From NCBI RefSeq assembly GCF_009938205.1, contig NZ_AP019654.1, positions 3,173,262-3,237,261 of the forward strand: DNA of 64,000 nt, written 5' to 3'. Both the position numbers and the translations under genes were made by a program. This stretch comes from Vibrio panuliri (lineage in GTDB: Bacteria > Pseudomonadota > Gammaproteobacteria > Enterobacterales > Vibrionaceae). Positions 41,404 through 54,521 of this stretch are shown here, one piece after another. The notes beneath the pieces are model-generated. The model made no database searches. It was not told the DNA's origin and saw nothing but the letters and a program-made list of their open reading frames with translations. Each line of letters opens with the position of its first letter. The stretch's first letter is position 1.

Positions 41404-42861
41404 TTAGCTACGCCAAAATGTTGGTGTAAGCAAAATTAGCAGCGTAAAAATCTCTAGGCGCCCAAACAACATTGATACAACTAACACCCACTTCGCTTTG
41501 TCGTTGATTTCACCAAAATGCAATGCCACTTCTCCAAGGCCTGGCCCTAAGTTATTAAGTGTCGCGGCTACCGCAGAGAACGCACTTAACTCGTCCATGC
41601 CTGTCGCTATCAATGCCAGCATACAGACGACAAAAACCAATGCATAGGCAGAGAAGAATCCCCACACCGCATCCACAACCCGCTGTGAAAGCGCACTACC
41701 ACCGAGCTTAATGGTGTAAACCGCACGAGGATGAACCAAACGTTTCAGCTCTCGCGCACCTTGTAATGTCAGCAAAAGGATACGGATAACCTTCATCCCG
41801 CCGCCTGTCGACCCTGCACAGCCTCCTATAAAAGAGGAGAATAATAACAACACTGGCAGAAACAATGGCCACTCAGCAAATCCCGTGGTTGTAAAACCTG
41901 CAGTGGTTGATATTGAAACTGTTTGGAATAACGCCTGATCAAATGCCTCATAAATGGTGTCATATGAGTGGTGATTAAGCAGCATTAAAAAACAGACTAA
42001 GAACAACAGCACTTGGATAAAGACAAATGCGCGAAACTCAGGGTCTTTCCAATAATACTTAGGGTGAACACCACCGGATGCAAATGCAGCAAAATGCAAT
42101 GAGTAGTTACACGCCGATATCAACAAGAACACCACAGTAATCATATTGATCGCATAGCTATCAAAGTAACCCATACTGGCATCATGGGTAGAGAAACCAC
42201 CAATCGCTATCGTCGAAAAACTATGCCCTATCGCATCAAACGGTGTCATCCCCGCTAACCAGAAAGCAACGGCACAAGCAACGGTTAAACTCAGATAGAT
42301 ATACCAAAGTGCCTTTGCGGTTTCAGCAATACGTGGCGTCATTTTGCTGTCTTTTACCGGGCCTGGAATTTCTGCTCGGTAAAGCTGCATACCACCGATA
42401 CCTAACACTGGGAGAATCGCTACAGCAAGCACAATGATCCCCATACCACCAAACCATTGTAGAAACTGGCGATAAAACAGAATCGCTTTTGGTAAGTGGT
42501 CAAGTCCAACAATGACTGTTGCCCCCGTTGTTGTCAGTGCAGAAAAGGATTCAAAAAAGGCGTCAGTCACTGAAATATTGGGGTTGTCGGAGAGTAAGAA
42601 AGGCAGGGAACCTGCACTGCCTATTACTGTCCAGAACAGAACAACAATTAGAAAGCCATCACGAGCTTTGAGTTCATGCTTATGCCTTCGGTTGGGAAAC
42701 CAACAAACGACACCACAGAACAGTAGAACGAAAAAAGTCGTGACAAATGGCACGCCTGCACCATCTCGGTAGATTAAAGCTACCAAGGCTGGGGCGAGCA
42801 TAGAGACGCTAAACAGGGCAAGTAACAACCCTACGATGCGGATAATTGATCGAAATTGCAT
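41404..42861 (-). CDS. trkH: TrkH, potassium uptake channel subunit
   Basis: 485 aa membrane protein with four M1-P-M2 pore repeats. Filter-like segments are visible as SALTTTGATV, TAIGGFSTHD, TTAGFTTTGF and NNLGPGLG, and the ring-shaped gate region GCAGSTGGGMKV. It takes up K+ with the regulatory TrkA protein, which is not encoded in this window. Coupled to hemG downstream. Confidence 0.94.
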   Translation of the reverse strand: MQFRSIIRIVGLLLALFSVSMLAPALVALIYRDGAGVPFVTTFFVLLFCGVVCWFPNRRHKHELKARDGFLIVVLFWTVIGSAGSLPFLLSDNPNISVTDAFFESFSALTTTGATVIVGLDHLPKAILFYRQFLQWFGGMGIIVLAVAILPVLGIGGMQLYRAEIPGPVKDSKMTPRIAETAKALWYIYLSLTVACAVAFWLAGMTPFDAIGHSFSTIAIGGFSTHDASMGYFDSYAINMITVVFLLISACNYSLHFAAFASGGVHPKYYWKDPEFRAFVFIQVLLFLVCFLMLLNHHSYDTIYEAFDQALFQTVSISTTAGFTTTGFAEWPLFLPVLLLFSSFIGGCAGSTGGGMKVIRILLLTLQGARELKRLVHPRAVYTIKLGGSALSQRVVDAVWGFFSAYALVFVVCMLALIATGMDELSAFSAVAATLNNLGPGLGEVALHFGEINDKAKWVLVVSMLFGRLEIFTLLILLTPTFWRS

Positions 42862-42896
42862 TGCTTAATGATGTGTGAAGCTAGGCTTCCGACTTC

Positions 42897-43523
42897 CTAT
42901 TCAATCCCTTTAACAGGGGTAATTACGGCTTTAGCACCGCTTTTGTTAATGATGGTCTGAGTAAATGCCTCTAACTCTCGCACTTCAATTTCGAGCGTTA
43001 GTTCAACCTCATCACTGTATTGTGCCTCAACTTCCAGTACACCAAATTGGCTAAATAATGATTGTGCGACTGGCATAAAACCATAGTCTAACTGGAGCTT
43101 AATCAATGTGGTGATTTTTTTCTCCATAGTTTGAAGCAGCTTAAGCGCTTGCTGCACGCCCCCACCATACGCTTTGACTAATCCCCCTGTACCGAGACGT
43201 ATACCGCCATAGTAACGGGTAACGACTGCACTAACTTCGCCCACACCAGAACCCGAAAGCTGCGCCAATATCGGCTTACCCGCGGTTCCTGAAGGCTCAC
43301 CGTCATCACTAAAACCCCACATCATTGAGTTCTCTGGTCTGCCTGCGACAAACCCCCAACAATTATGCCGAGCATCCGCGTGCTTTTTCTTGATCTCATC
43401 AACAAATGTTTTTGCTGCGGCAACATTTGGTGTGTGAGCCAAATAGGTAATAAAGAGACTTTTCTTAATCTCTTCCTCAAAAATCACCGGAGCCGCGGGG
43501 ATTAAATAGGGCGTATCGTTCAT
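42897..43523 (-). CDS. yigZ: YigZ, IMPACT/UPF0029-family protein
   Basis: 208 aa. N-terminal IMPACT domain with FSDDGEPSGTAGKPILAQL and TRYYGGIRLGTGGLVKAYG, the family signature; C-terminal DUF1949 domain from about 140. Function in bacteria is unclear; eukaryotic relatives affect GCN2 signalling. It lies 35 bases before trkH. E. coli has pepQ between yigZ and fadB; that gene is missing here. Confidence 0.93.
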   Translation of the reverse strand: MNDTPYLIPAAPVIFEEEIKKSLFITYLAHTPNVAAAKTFVDEIKKKHADARHNCWGFVAGRPENSMMWGFSDDGEPSGTAGKPILAQLSGSGVGEVSAVVTRYYGGIRLGTGGLVKAYGGGVQQALKLLQTMEKKITTLIKLQLDYGFMPVAQSLFSQFGVLEVEAQYSDEVELTLEIEVRELEAFTQTIINKSGAKAVITPVKGIE

Positions 43524-43726
43524 GATTTACTTAAAAAATTACCGAAGACACGCAAGTTTATCACGAGCGATTTGCAATAACAGAGTGGAACACGCAAATC
43601 ACAATGTTAAACACTTGTTTGAAATTTGTATTGAAATTAAACATTCACAAGTCCACACTAAAAGCGAAACAAGAAGTACCACAACAAAAAAACTCTAATA
43701 GTAGATTAAATGTCACGGAGATAGAC

Positions 43727-45898
43727 ATGATTTACCAAGCCAATACCCTACATGTAAAGGAAGTGCAAAATGGTATCGCCGAGCTTTGTTTTAGCTCTCC
43801 AAACTCGGTGAACAAACTCGACTTAGCGACATTGGAGTCGCTCGACGCTGCACTCAATGCTGTACAACAAACACCCAACATTCGTGGATTAATGCTTACC
43901 AGCGATAAAGATGCCTTTATTGTTGGCGCTGACATCACGGAGTTTCTTGGTCTGTTCGCCAAACCAGATCAAGAACTTGACCAATGGCTCCAGTTTGCCA
44001 ATCGCATTTTTACCAAACTGGAAGATTTACCTTTCCCAACAATTTCAGTCGTAAAAGGCCATACATTGGGAGGGGGATGTGAGTGTGTACTCGCTACCGA
44101 CTTCCGAATTGGTGACAAAACCACCAGCATTGGTTTACCAGAAACGAAACTAGGTATCATGCCGGGCTTTGGTGGTTGTGTGCGCCTACCCCGCTTAATC
44201 GGTGCAGATAGTGCGATGGAAATCATTACTCAAGGCAAGATCTGCCGAGCTAATGAAGCCCTCAAAATTGGTTTACTCGATGCTGTCGTTGATCAAGAGG
44301 CTCTCGTTCAGTCTGCACTCTCAACACTTAACCAAGCCATTACAGAAAAAATCGACTGGCAGGCAAAGCGCAAGCAAAAAACATCACCGCTTACGCTCAG
44401 TAAGCTCGAAGCAATGATGAGCTTTACTATGGCAAAAGGGCTGGTTGCCCAAAAAGCAGGCCCGCATTACCCAGCGCCAATGACATCGGTGAAAACGATT
44501 GAAGAAGGTGCACGTTTTGCACGTGACGAAGCGCTCGATGTAGAACGTAGCCACTTTGTCCGATTAGCGAAATCCCCAGAAGCCAGTGCTCTGGTTGGCC
44601 TATTTTTAAATGATCAATATATCAAGGGCATCGCCAAGAAAGCAGCTAAGTCAGCCAGCAAGGACACTAACAGAGCTGCAGTTCTGGGCGCTGGCATTAT
44701 GGGGGGCGGTATCGCATATCAATCCGCTCTTAAAGGTGTACCGGTATTAATGAAAGATATTGCTCAAGCATCGCTAGATTTGGGCATGAATGAAGCCTCA
44801 AAACTTCTCAACAAACGTCTTGAACGTGGGCGAATTGATGGCTTTAAGATGGCGGGAATTCTCGCATCCATCACACCAAGCCTTCATTACGCAGGTATTG
44901 AACAAGCCGATGTCATTGTTGAAGCCGTGGTTGAAAACCCAAAAATCAAAGCGGCGGTACTGTCTGAAGTTGAGCAAAATGTCAGTGCAGATACAGTGAT
45001 CACCTCAAATACATCCACCATACCCATTGATCTGTTGGCGAAATCACTTAAACGTCCAGAAAATTTCTGCGGAATGCACTTCTTTAACCCAGTTCATCGC
45101 ATGCCGTTAGTCGAAATTATCCGTGGACAACACACGTCCGAAGAAACCATCAATCGTGTTGTCGCCTACGCCGCCAAAATGGGTAAGTCCCCTATTGTCG
45201 TCAATGACTGTCCGGGTTTCTTTGTCAACCGCGTATTGTTCCCATATTTTGGCGGTTTTAGCCTGTTACTGCGTGATGGGGCTGATTTCACTCACATAGA
45301 TAAAGTCATGGAGCGTCAGTTTGGTTGGCCGATGGGCCCCGCTTACCTGCTTGATGTGGTTGGAATAGACACCGCTCATCATGCTCAAGCAGTTATGGCT
45401 CAGGGCTTCCCCGAGCGGATGGCAAAACAAGAACGCGACGTTATTGATGCTTTATTTGAAGCTGAAATGTTTGGTCAGAAAAACGGTCGCGGTTTCTACA
45501 GCTATAGCGTTGATCGTAAAGGTAAACCTAAAAAACATTTTGATGATGCGATCCTGCCATTGATCGAGAGTATCAGCAGCGAGCAGCAAGACTTTGATGA
45601 TCAAACCATTATCGCGCGCACCATGATCCCAATGATCAATGAAGTCGTCCTATGTCTTGAACAAGGCATCGTCGCTTCGGCACAAGAAGCTGACATGGCA
45701 CTTATTTATGGTCTTGGTTTCCCTCCGTTTAGAGGTGGCGTATTCCGTTATCTTGATAGTTTAGGCATCGAAACCTTTATTGAACAAGCGAAGCAGTACC
45801 AGCACCTAGGTGCTATGTATCAAGTGCCGCAACTGCTGATAGATATGGCAGAGAAAGGCGAGCGTTTTTACAGCCAACAGCAACAAAGTTCAATTTAA
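43727..45898 (+). CDS. fadB: FadB, fatty-acid oxidation complex alpha subunit
   Basis: 723 aa. N-terminal enoyl-CoA hydratase domain with [20 protein letters not shown] (oxyanion hole) and [13 protein letters not shown] (catalytic Glu); central NAD-binding domain [14 protein letters not shown]; catalytic His in [13 protein letters not shown]; dehydrogenase C-terminal domain with [12 protein letters not shown]. The open frame extends 41 codons upstream without family similarity; [13 protein letters not shown] at 43727 has ACGGAG upstream and is the correct start. It forms an operon with fadA 15 bases downstream. Confidence 0.97.
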   Translation: MIYQANTLHVKEVQNGIAELCFSSPNSVNKLDLATLESLDAALNAVQQTPNIRGLMLTSDKDAFIVGADITEFLGLFAKPDQELDQWLQFANRIFTKLEDLPFPTISVVKGHTLGGGCECVLATDFRIGDKTTSIGLPETKLGIMPGFGGCVRLPRLIGADSAMEIITQGKICRANEALKIGLLDAVVDQEALVQSALSTLNQAITEKIDWQAKRKQKTSPLTLSKLEAMMSFTMAKGLVAQKAGPHYPAPMTSVKTIEEGARFARDEALDVERSHFVRLAKSPEASALVGLFLNDQYIKGIAKKAAKSASKDTNRAAVLGAGIMGGGIAYQSALKGVPVLMKDIAQASLDLGMNEASKLLNKRLERGRIDGFKMAGILASITPSLHYAGIEQADVIVEAVVENPKIKAAVLSEVEQNVSADTVITSNTSTIPIDLLAKSLKRPENFCGMHFFNPVHRMPLVEIIRGQHTSEETINRVVAYAAKMGKSPIVVNDCPGFFVNRVLFPYFGGFSLLLRDGADFTHIDKVMERQFGWPMGPAYLLDVVGIDTAHHAQAVMAQGFPERMAKQERDVIDALFEAEMFGQKNGRGFYSYSVDRKGKPKKHFDDAILPLIESISSEQQDFDDQTIIARTMIPMINEVVLCLEQGIVASAQEADMALIYGLGFPPFRGGVFRYLDSLGIETFIEQAKQYQHLGAMYQVPQLLIDMAEKGERFYSQQQQSSI

Positions 45899-47089
<1,191 letters not shown>

Positions 47090-47124
47090 TAGCAACGCAC
47101 TGGACTAGAGAATAAAACCAAAAG

Positions 47125-47153
47125 CAAACGCCAGCTACTTGCTGGCGTTTTTT
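47125..47153. terminator. Terminator between fadA and punR
   Basis: AAACGCCAGC pairs with GCTGGCGTTT around TACTT, then T run. It lies between convergent genes. Confidence 0.88.
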
Positions 47154-48060
47154 ATGAGCGTAACCAATCGTTATACAACTGCTCGCTTGAGCCCAAATAA
47201 TCCACCATCCACTCAATCATTTTGTGGTTCTCATCTTTGCGCCATACTAAGCAGCAGTAACTTAACGGCTTCTCCTCTGGCAGAATCTTCTCCACCAGCA
47301 CACCTTCCTCAATCAGTGGCTGAGCGATATGACGCGGCATATAACCGACACCCACGCCATTCTTTAAGCACTCTATGGCACTATACCAGTTGGGCAGTAA
47401 CAAACGTCTTTGCTGCGGGTAGTGCACGGTATGACGCTTAGGCAAAACATTAGAGGTATCATCAAGACATATCGCGGGAAACTGGCTAACAAATGCTTCA
47501 GTAAGTACTTGCTCACGTACACATGGGTGGCTTGGTGACATCACAAATGCCCAATCAAGCACGCCCATCTCTTTCACTTCAAAGTCCCCTCCGACCGGTA
47601 TCGCGGCGGTTGCACCGATAACAATATCCGCACGCCCCTGTGAGATAGCCTCCCATGAACCATTAAACACCTCCATATTGATTTGCAATTCAGCGTGTTC
47701 AAATGTGGCATAAAACGCTTCTATCAAAGGTTTCATCTGATCCAAGCGCACTACGTTATCTAGGGTCAGTTTTAGGGTTTTCTGCCAGCCATGTGCCGCC
47801 CGTCGGGTTTGGCTTTTCACCTCTTCCATATGACGCAACATAGCACGAGCTTCAGCAAGGAAAACCTCTCCAGCGGGCGTTAGCTCAACTTTCCTTGGTA
47901 ACCGTTTAAATAGTACGACATCAAGGTCTTGCTCCATCTGACGCACGCTGTAGCTAATTGCCGAAGGAACTTTATGTAAGACCTCAGCCGCAGCGGTAAA
48001 ACTGCCTAATCGAGCGACTGTATCGATCATTTTTAACGAACTGCGCGAAAACACACTCAT
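47152..48060 (-). CDS. punR: PunR-like LysR regulator
   Basis: 302 aa. HTH part with IDTVARLGSFTAAAEVLHKVPSAISYSVRQME closely matches E. coli YdhB/PunR, as do NMEVFNGSWEAISQGRADIVIGATAAIPVGG and LGSSEQLYNDWLR near the C-terminus. PunR activates punC under adenosine in E. coli. The frame is open to a TTG at 48072, but the ATG at 48060 has AAGG upstream. It is divergent from the punC-like gene. Confidence 0.8.
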   Translation of the reverse strand: MSVFSRSSLKMIDTVARLGSFTAAAEVLHKVPSAISYSVRQMEQDLDVVLFKRLPRKVELTPAGEVFLAEARAMLRHMEEVKSQTRRAAHGWQKTLKLTLDNVVRLDQMKPLIEAFYATFEHAELQINMEVFNGSWEAISQGRADIVIGATAAIPVGGDFEVKEMGVLDWAFVMSPSHPCVREQVLTEAFVSQFPAICLDDTSNVLPKRHTVHYPQQRRLLLPNWYSAIECLKNGVGVGYMPRHIAQPLIEEGVLVEKILPEEKPLSYCCLVWRKDENHKMIEWMVDYLGSSEQLYNDWLRS

Positions 48061-48211
48061 AACTGCCTTCAAATTTTTTGATTTATAACTACAAATATTA
48101 ACGTTTCATTTTATCAATTTCCAAAAATAGAATGCGAGACATAGATAAGCTATGACCTGTAAAAAGAATGTAGCAAATTTTAATGTATGAATTTTTTTGA
48201 ATGGAAATAAG

Positions 48212-49423
48212 ATGAACACTGAAAATAAAGTTTCCAAACTGCAGCTGTTTTACTTGTCAGCACTCTCAATGCTCGGCTTCATCGCCACCGATATGTATCT
48301 ACCCGCTTTTAAAATGATGGAAGTCGATTTCGCCACAGGCCCTGAGCAAATTGCACTCTCTTTGACGGTATTCTTAGTCGGCATGGCAAGCGGTCAACTG
48401 TTGTGGGGATTGGCTTCAGACAAATTTGGCCACCGTAATACTCTCGCGGTTGGTTTGGCGCTATTTACCGTTTCTTCTCTTGGTCTCGCGTTTAGCGATC
48501 AAGTTTGGCAACTGCTAGCACTGCGCTTTGTTCAAGCCATTGGTGTTTGTGCACCTGCGGTAATTTGGCAAGCGATGGTCATCAAACGCTACAGCAGCAC
48601 TAGCCAACAAATCTTTGCCACTATTATGCCGCTTGTTGCGCTTTCTCCAGCACTCGCCCCACAACTAGGTGTACTACTGGCAGATAGCTTTGGTTGGCAC
48701 AGCATCTTTTATGCGTTAACGCTTATGGGTGTATTGCTTGTGATGGCAACGTTGCGTCAACCACAAGAGCAAATAGAAACTAAGCAAACCTCTGTCGCTG
48801 CAGATATCCGCGCTTTAGTGAGTTCAAAAACTTACATTGGTAACGTGATGATGTTTGCAACCGCTTCAGCCGCATTTTTTGCCTACCTAACAGGTATGCC
48901 TGAAATCATGGCACAACTAGGCTATGAAGCGAAAGATATTGGTCTCAGCTTCGTTCCACAAACCATCGCATTTATGGCTGGTGGTTGGCTGGGCAAAGTT
49001 ATGGTTGCAAAGTACGGTGATGAAAAAGTTCTTCGTCAGTTGATCGGCCTATTTAGTGTTGCCTCATTAATGATTTTTGTCGCTTCTCAATGGGAGTTAA
49101 GTTCAATTTGGCCAATCCTAACGCCATTTTGTTTAATTGCGGTAGCAAACGGAGCAATGTACCCAATCGTGGTAAACCGAGCGCTAGCAAGTGCGAAACA
49201 AAGCCCAGCCACCGCAGCAGGATTGCAAAACAGCTTACAAATCAGTGTTAGTAGCCTATCAAGTGCTTTGGTTGCTGCACTCGCAAGCCAAGCTCAGCAT
49301 GCAACTGGCATTGCGATTGTGATTTGTATGTTGGGTATGTGGGTTGGCTACGTAGTGTCAAACAAAGACCTATCGAAGCACTTTACCACACCTGATAACG
49401 CACGAGTTGTTAGTGAAGAATAG
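48212..49423 (+). CDS. punC: PunC-like MFS purine nucleoside exporter/importer (Bcr/CflA)
   Basis: 403 aa, twelve predicted helices. LSMLGFIATDMYLPAFKMME, LLWGLASDKFGHRNTLAVGL and FVQAIGVCAPAVIWQAMV match E. coli YdhC/PunC, a transporter linked to purine nucleosides; SYVPQTIAF-like SFVPQTIAFMAGG and IAVANGAMYPIVV also match. An upstream TTG is in frame, but the ATG at 48212 is preferred. Paired with the divergent PunR-like gene. Substrate is assigned by similarity only. Confidence 0.8.
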   Translation: MNTENKVSKLQLFYLSALSMLGFIATDMYLPAFKMMEVDFATGPEQIALSLTVFLVGMASGQLLWGLASDKFGHRNTLAVGLALFTVSSLGLAFSDQVWQLLALRFVQAIGVCAPAVIWQAMVIKRYSSTSQQIFATIMPLVALSPALAPQLGVLLADSFGWHSIFYALTLMGVLLVMATLRQPQEQIETKQTSVAADIRALVSSKTYIGNVMMFATASAAFFAYLTGMPEIMAQLGYEAKDIGLSFVPQTIAFMAGGWLGKVMVAKYGDEKVLRQLIGLFSVASLMIFVASQWELSSIWPILTPFCLIAVANGAMYPIVVNRALASAKQSPATAAGLQNSLQISVSSLSSALVAALASQAQHATGIAIVICMLGMWVGYVVSNKDLSKHFTTPDNARVVSEE

Positions 49424-49430
49424 ATAATAA

Positions 49431-49456
49431 GAGCCGCTCAATGCGGCTCTTTTTCT
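49431..49456. terminator. Terminator between punC and binding protein gene
   Basis: GAGCCGC pairs with GCGGCTC around TCAAT, followed by TTTTT. It ends punC and may serve the convergent gene. Confidence 0.85.
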
Positions 49457-49457
49457 A

Positions 49458-50234
49458 TCAAAGACTTTGCAGCCCCCACTTTTCTGCTGTCGCTTTAAAG
49501 AAGCCTTGAGTTTTCTTTAGCTCAACCCAGTGGTTAATATAGTTAATCCACACCTGATCGTCTTGCGGTAGCAACATCGCGATTGGGGTTGGTTTACGTG
49601 GCTCTTCCACAGGTACGATGGCGAGTTGATTAAACTTCTCCACCAGCGTCGCCGCCTCAACATTAGAAGTCACTGACACATCCGCACGACGAGCAAGCAG
49701 CTCTTGGAAGTCTCGCGCCGGAGCTTCAATGACAATGTGCTTTGCCGATGGGAAGAACTCCTTGACCATTTTCTCTTGCACTGTGCCTAAAGTCGCTGCG
49801 ACTTTGACTTCAGGTTTATCAAAATCCCCCCACTCACTAAACTTGGCTAAGTCTTTCTTTTGCACCACAGGCACAAAAGCAAGATAGAAATAGGGTTGGC
49901 TGTAACCAGCAACTTTGGCGCGTGACATATTGAGTGATGCACTACCTGTGATGTCATATTTATTCGCCGTAATCCCATTCACCAATGTTTTCCAATCGGT
50001 GGCGACATATTCAACTTGAACACCAAGATCTTTTGCCAACTCGGTGGTGACATCAATATCAAAACCACGGTAACTATTAGTCGCGGGATCCTTCATCGTC
50101 ATTGGATTCCAATCCCCAGTTGTGCCCACTCTTAATACACCTTTATCTAAAATGTCATGCAAGCGACTTTGCGCATAAGCAACCTGGGTAAACGCGAGTA
50201 AGCTGAACAGTATGATGGTTACGAAATGTCTCAT
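49458..50234 (-). CDS. Periplasmic family-3 amino-acid-type binding protein
   Basis: 258 aa. Signal peptide MRHFVTIILFSLLAFTQVAYA, then VLRVGTTGDWNPMTMKDPATNSYRGFDID-type start, with shared features GVLRVGTTGDWNP and GFDIDVTTELA. It resembles PheC-like cyclohexadienyl dehydratase/ABC family-3 proteins; AGYSQPYFYL and LGTVQEKMVKEFFP fit the fold. Whether it binds an amino acid or acts as an enzyme is unclear. It is divergent from a matching permease gene at 50345. Confidence 0.82.
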   Translation of the reverse strand: MRHFVTIILFSLLAFTQVAYAQSRLHDILDKGVLRVGTTGDWNPMTMKDPATNSYRGFDIDVTTELAKDLGVQVEYVATDWKTLVNGITANKYDITGSASLNMSRAKVAGYSQPYFYLAFVPVVQKKDLAKFSEWGDFDKPEVKVAATLGTVQEKMVKEFFPSAKHIVIEAPARDFQELLARRADVSVTSNVEAATLVEKFNQLAIVPVEEPRKPTPIAMLLPQDDQVWINYINHWVELKKTQGFFKATAEKWGLQSL

Positions 50235-50344
50235 TCTCTTTCCTTTGAAAAATGATTTGATTCATTAATTATTGACCATTCGGCAGATTTTGTTGATAAC
50301 ATACTAATAACAAATGGCATTTTTCATCAGTTTAGGGAGTAACT

Positions 50345-51085
50345 GTGAACTATCGACAATTTTGGCCATTAAGCGTTTTGCTGATGACAGGATGTACGGA
50401 TTACCAATGGGGCTGGTACGTACTCGATCCAAGTACTGAACAAGGGAGAACGAATCTTTCTTTCCTACTTGCTGGATTTAACGACACGATTCAAATCTCG
50501 TTAATTAGCATGGTATTAGCGATGTCTTTGGGACTCATTGTTGCCTTACCTGCCCTATCAAAGAGCAAACCTCTTCTGTGGTTGAATCGAATCTATGTCG
50601 AAGTCATTCGGGCCATTCCTGTATTGGTACTGCTGTTATGGGTCTACTACGGTATGCCGACACTTATGGATATCTCACTTAACCATTTTTGGGCCGGCGT
50701 GATAGCGCTTACTATCGCGGAAAGTGCTTTTATGGCGGAAGTATTCCGTGGAGGGATTCAAGCCATTAATCGCGGTCAGCATGAAGCTGCCGAATCACTC
50801 GGCTTAGATTATTGGCGTAAGATGCGGTTGATTATTTTACCTCAGGCACTACGACAAATTTTACCGCCGCTGGGTAATCAATTTGTCTATATTCTCAAGA
50901 TGAGTTCTCTAGTCAGCGTGATTGGTTTAAGCGATCTCACTAGACGCGCCAATGAGTTAGTCGTTAATGAGTACTTACCTTTGGAAATCTATACTTTCCT
51001 CGTATTGGAATATCTCGTGTTAATACTGCTTGTATCTCAAGCTGTGCGCTGGCTTGAAAAACGTATTGCGATTCCTAGCTATTAA
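50345..51085 (+). CDS. Polar amino-acid ABC transporter permease
   Basis: 246 aa, start GTG with GGGAG upstream. Five predicted membrane helices and the EAA loop HEAAESLGLDYWRKMRLIILPQALRQILPPLGNQ, represented by EAAESLGLDYWRKM and PQALRQILPP, which docks the ATPase. The N-terminus MNYRQFWPLSVLLMTGCTDYQ has a lipobox-like LMTGC, unusual for a permease. It is divergent from the family-3 binding protein, and no second permease or ATPase gene is adjacent. Partners may be encoded elsewhere. Confidence 0.85.
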   Translation: MNYRQFWPLSVLLMTGCTDYQWGWYVLDPSTEQGRTNLSFLLAGFNDTIQISLISMVLAMSLGLIVALPALSKSKPLLWLNRIYVEVIRAIPVLVLLLWVYYGMPTLMDISLNHFWAGVIALTIAESAFMAEVFRGGIQAINRGQHEAAESLGLDYWRKMRLIILPQALRQILPPLGNQFVYILKMSSLVSVIGLSDLTRRANELVVNEYLPLEIYTFLVLEYLVLILLVSQAVRWLEKRIAIPSY

Positions 51086-51088
51086 CAA

Positions 51089-51114
51089 AAAAACCGCTCA
51101 TAAGAGCGGTTTTC
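51089..51114. terminator. Terminator between permease and glmU
   Basis: AAAACCGCTC pairs with GAGCGGTTTT around ATAA, with A and T runs, between convergent genes. Confidence 0.87.
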
Positions 51115-51138
51115 GTCAATATTTCACCGGTGTGATAA

Positions 51139-52500
51139 TTACTTGTTTTTCACTGGTCGCTGCCAACCCGTAATTTTACGCTCTTTAGCACGAGTAATCA
51201 CAAGCTCTCCCTCAGCGACGTCTTTACTCAATGTCGTACCAGCACCAATGGTTGCACCATTGGCAATGCTTACAGGCGCAATCAGTTGGCTATCAGAGCC
51301 AACAAACACGTCATCACCGATGATGGTTTTAAACTTATTGGCACCATCGTAGTTGCAAGTAATCACACCTGCACCCACATTCACGCGTTGACCAATTTCA
51401 GCATCACCTAAATAAGTAAGATGGTTGGCTTTTGAACCTTCACCAAGACGAGTGTTCTTCACTTCAACAAAGTTACCCACGTGCGCATCGTTAAGTAGCT
51501 CAGCGCCAGGGCGCAGACGTGTAAATGGACCAACGGTACACTCTTCACCAACCGTCGCGCCTTCAATCACGCTGTATGGGCGAACGATGGTGTTGTCGTC
51601 AATCTCACAATCTTTCAGTACACAACCTGCACCAATCTTCACGTTATCACCCAATGACACCGAGCCTTCAATAATAACGTTAACATCAATCTCGACATCT
51701 AGACCGCATTGCAGTGCACCACGTAGGTCAAAACGCGCCGGATCGCGCAGCATCACACCTTGTTCTAGCAGTTTTTGCGCTTGCATGGATTGGAACGCGC
51801 GTTCAAGACGAGCGAGTTGTGCACGATCATTTACCCCTTCAACTTCAATCGGGTTAACTGGGTGCACCGCTTCAACTGCGCGACCTTCATCATGCGCCGC
51901 AGCGATAATATCCGTTAGATAGTATTCACCTTGCGCATTGTTGTTGTTTAGGCCAGCCAGCCAGCGTTTAAGATCCCCACCTGTTGCAACCATTACACCA
52001 GTGTTGATCTCTTTAATCAGTTTCTGTTCATCCGTCGCATCTTTTTGTTCAACGATCGCTACCACCGGACCATTCTTACGAACGATACGTCCGTACCCCA
52101 TTGGGTTGTCCAGAACAACGGTTAGTAAGGCAATACCACCCGTTGGTTGCGCATCTAACAAGTTCTCTACCGTTTCAGAAGAGATCAATGGCACATCACC
52201 ATAAAGAACTAGGATCTTTTCATCATCTTCAAATTGAGCCGAAGCTTGATCCACGGCGTGACCGGTGCCGAGCTGCTCAGCTTGCAACACCCAATTGACG
52301 GGTTCGTCGGCGAGTACTGTTTGCATTTGATCGCCACCGTGACCGTAGACCAAATGAATATTCTGCGCACCCAAGCCCGCACATGTATCAATTACGTGTT
52401 TCGCCATCGGTTTGCCAGCGAGTGTGTGCAAAACCTTAGGCATGTTTGAATACATGCGAGTCCCTTTGCCCGCAGCAAGAATTACAGCACTAAATTTCAT
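51139..52500 (-). CDS. glmU: GlmU, bifunctional UDP-GlcNAc pyrophosphorylase/glucosamine-1-P acetyltransferase
   Basis: 453 aa. N-terminal uridylyltransferase with [18 protein letters not shown] and C-terminal left-handed beta-helix acetyltransferase with [22 protein letters not shown] and [13 protein letters not shown]. It makes UDP-GlcNAc for peptidoglycan and LPS. The open frame runs 34 codons upstream; the ATG at 52500 ([11 protein letters not shown]) matches family. It lies downstream of the atp operon, as in E. coli, but after a terminator. Confidence 0.96.
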   Translation of the reverse strand: MKFSAVILAAGKGTRMYSNMPKVLHTLAGKPMAKHVIDTCAGLGAQNIHLVYGHGGDQMQTVLADEPVNWVLQAEQLGTGHAVDQASAQFEDDEKILVLYGDVPLISSETVENLLDAQPTGGIALLTVVLDNPMGYGRIVRKNGPVVAIVEQKDATDEQKLIKEINTGVMVATGGDLKRWLAGLNNNNAQGEYYLTDIIAAAHDEGRAVEAVHPVNPIEVEGVNDRAQLARLERAFQSMQAQKLLEQGVMLRDPARFDLRGALQCGLDVEIDVNVIIEGSVSLGDNVKIGAGCVLKDCEIDDNTIVRPYSVIEGATVGEECTVGPFTRLRPGAELLNDAHVGNFVEVKNTRLGEGSKANHLTYLGDAEIGQRVNVGAGVITCNYDGANKFKTIIGDDVFVGSDSQLIAPVSIANGATIGAGTTLSKDVAEGELVITRAKERKITGWQRPVKNK

Positions 52501-52588
52501 CGTAGAACCTATGACATTGTATTTTTGAATGGCGGATATTGTAGACAGCAACGCACCATTAGTTAATGCCTGAAAGACATAAATAAAC

Positions 52589-52617
52589 AAAAAGGCGACC
52601 AAACGGTCGCCTTTCTC
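52589..52617 (-). terminator. atp operon terminator
   Basis: Minus-strand AAAGGCGACC pairs with GGTCGCCTTT around GTTT, then T-rich tail, between atpC and glmU. Confidence 0.88.
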
Positions 52618-52641
52618 ACATATTAAACACCACTAAATGGA

Positions 52642-53064
52642 TTAACGGTGTTTTTTGGTCAGCTCGATAACTCGTAGCTGAGCAATGGCTTTAGCCAGTT
52701 CACTGGCCGCTTGTGCGAAGTCCATGTCGCCGTGCTGATTCTGGATATTCTCCTCAGCGCGACGCTTAGCTTCTTCTGCCTTCGCTGCGTCTAGATCTTC
52801 ACCACGGATAGCGGTATCAGCCAGTACAGTCGCTGTACCAGGCTGAACTTCTACCATACCACCAGAGACATAAATGAACTCTTCGTGGCCGTGCTGTTTC
52901 ACAATACGCACCATACCAGGCTTAATAGCGGTCAGCAGCGGAGTGTGGCCGTGGAAAATACCCAGCTCACCTTCGCTACCGGTCACCTGAAACGTTTCTA
53001 CGCGACCAGAGAAGAGTTTCTTCTCAGCGCTTACTACGTCTAGATGAAAGGTTATTGGTGCCAT
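52642..53064 (-). CDS. atpC: ATP synthase epsilon subunit
   Basis: 140 aa. N-terminal beta barrel (about 1-85) with [26 protein letters not shown], then two C-terminal helices (about 90-138) that regulate the rotor. Last gene of the operon, 18 bases after atpD. Confidence 0.96.
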   Translation of the reverse strand: MAPITFHLDVVSAEKKLFSGRVETFQVTGSEGELGIFHGHTPLLTAIKPGMVRIVKQHGHEEFIYVSGGMVEVQPGTATVLADTAIRGEDLDAAKAEEAKRRAEENIQNQHGDMDFAQAASELAKAIAQLRVIELTKKHR

Positions 53065-53082
53065 ATCGCCTCCTAGTTAGCC

Positions 53083-54501
<1,419 letters not shown>

Positions 54502-54521
54502 CTATTTCGTTTTACCTAAAC

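Noticed and set aside
42512..42772. 86-codon frame opposite trkH
   Set aside because: Antisense shadow without ribosome site or recognisable domain.
43604..43726. N-terminal extension of FadB
   Set aside because: The 41 extra codons have no similarity to FadB and precede the properly spaced ribosome site; they are most likely leader.
51425..51922. 165-codon frame opposite glmU
   Set aside because: Shadow of the left-handed beta-helix repeats of GlmU, with low-complexity composition.
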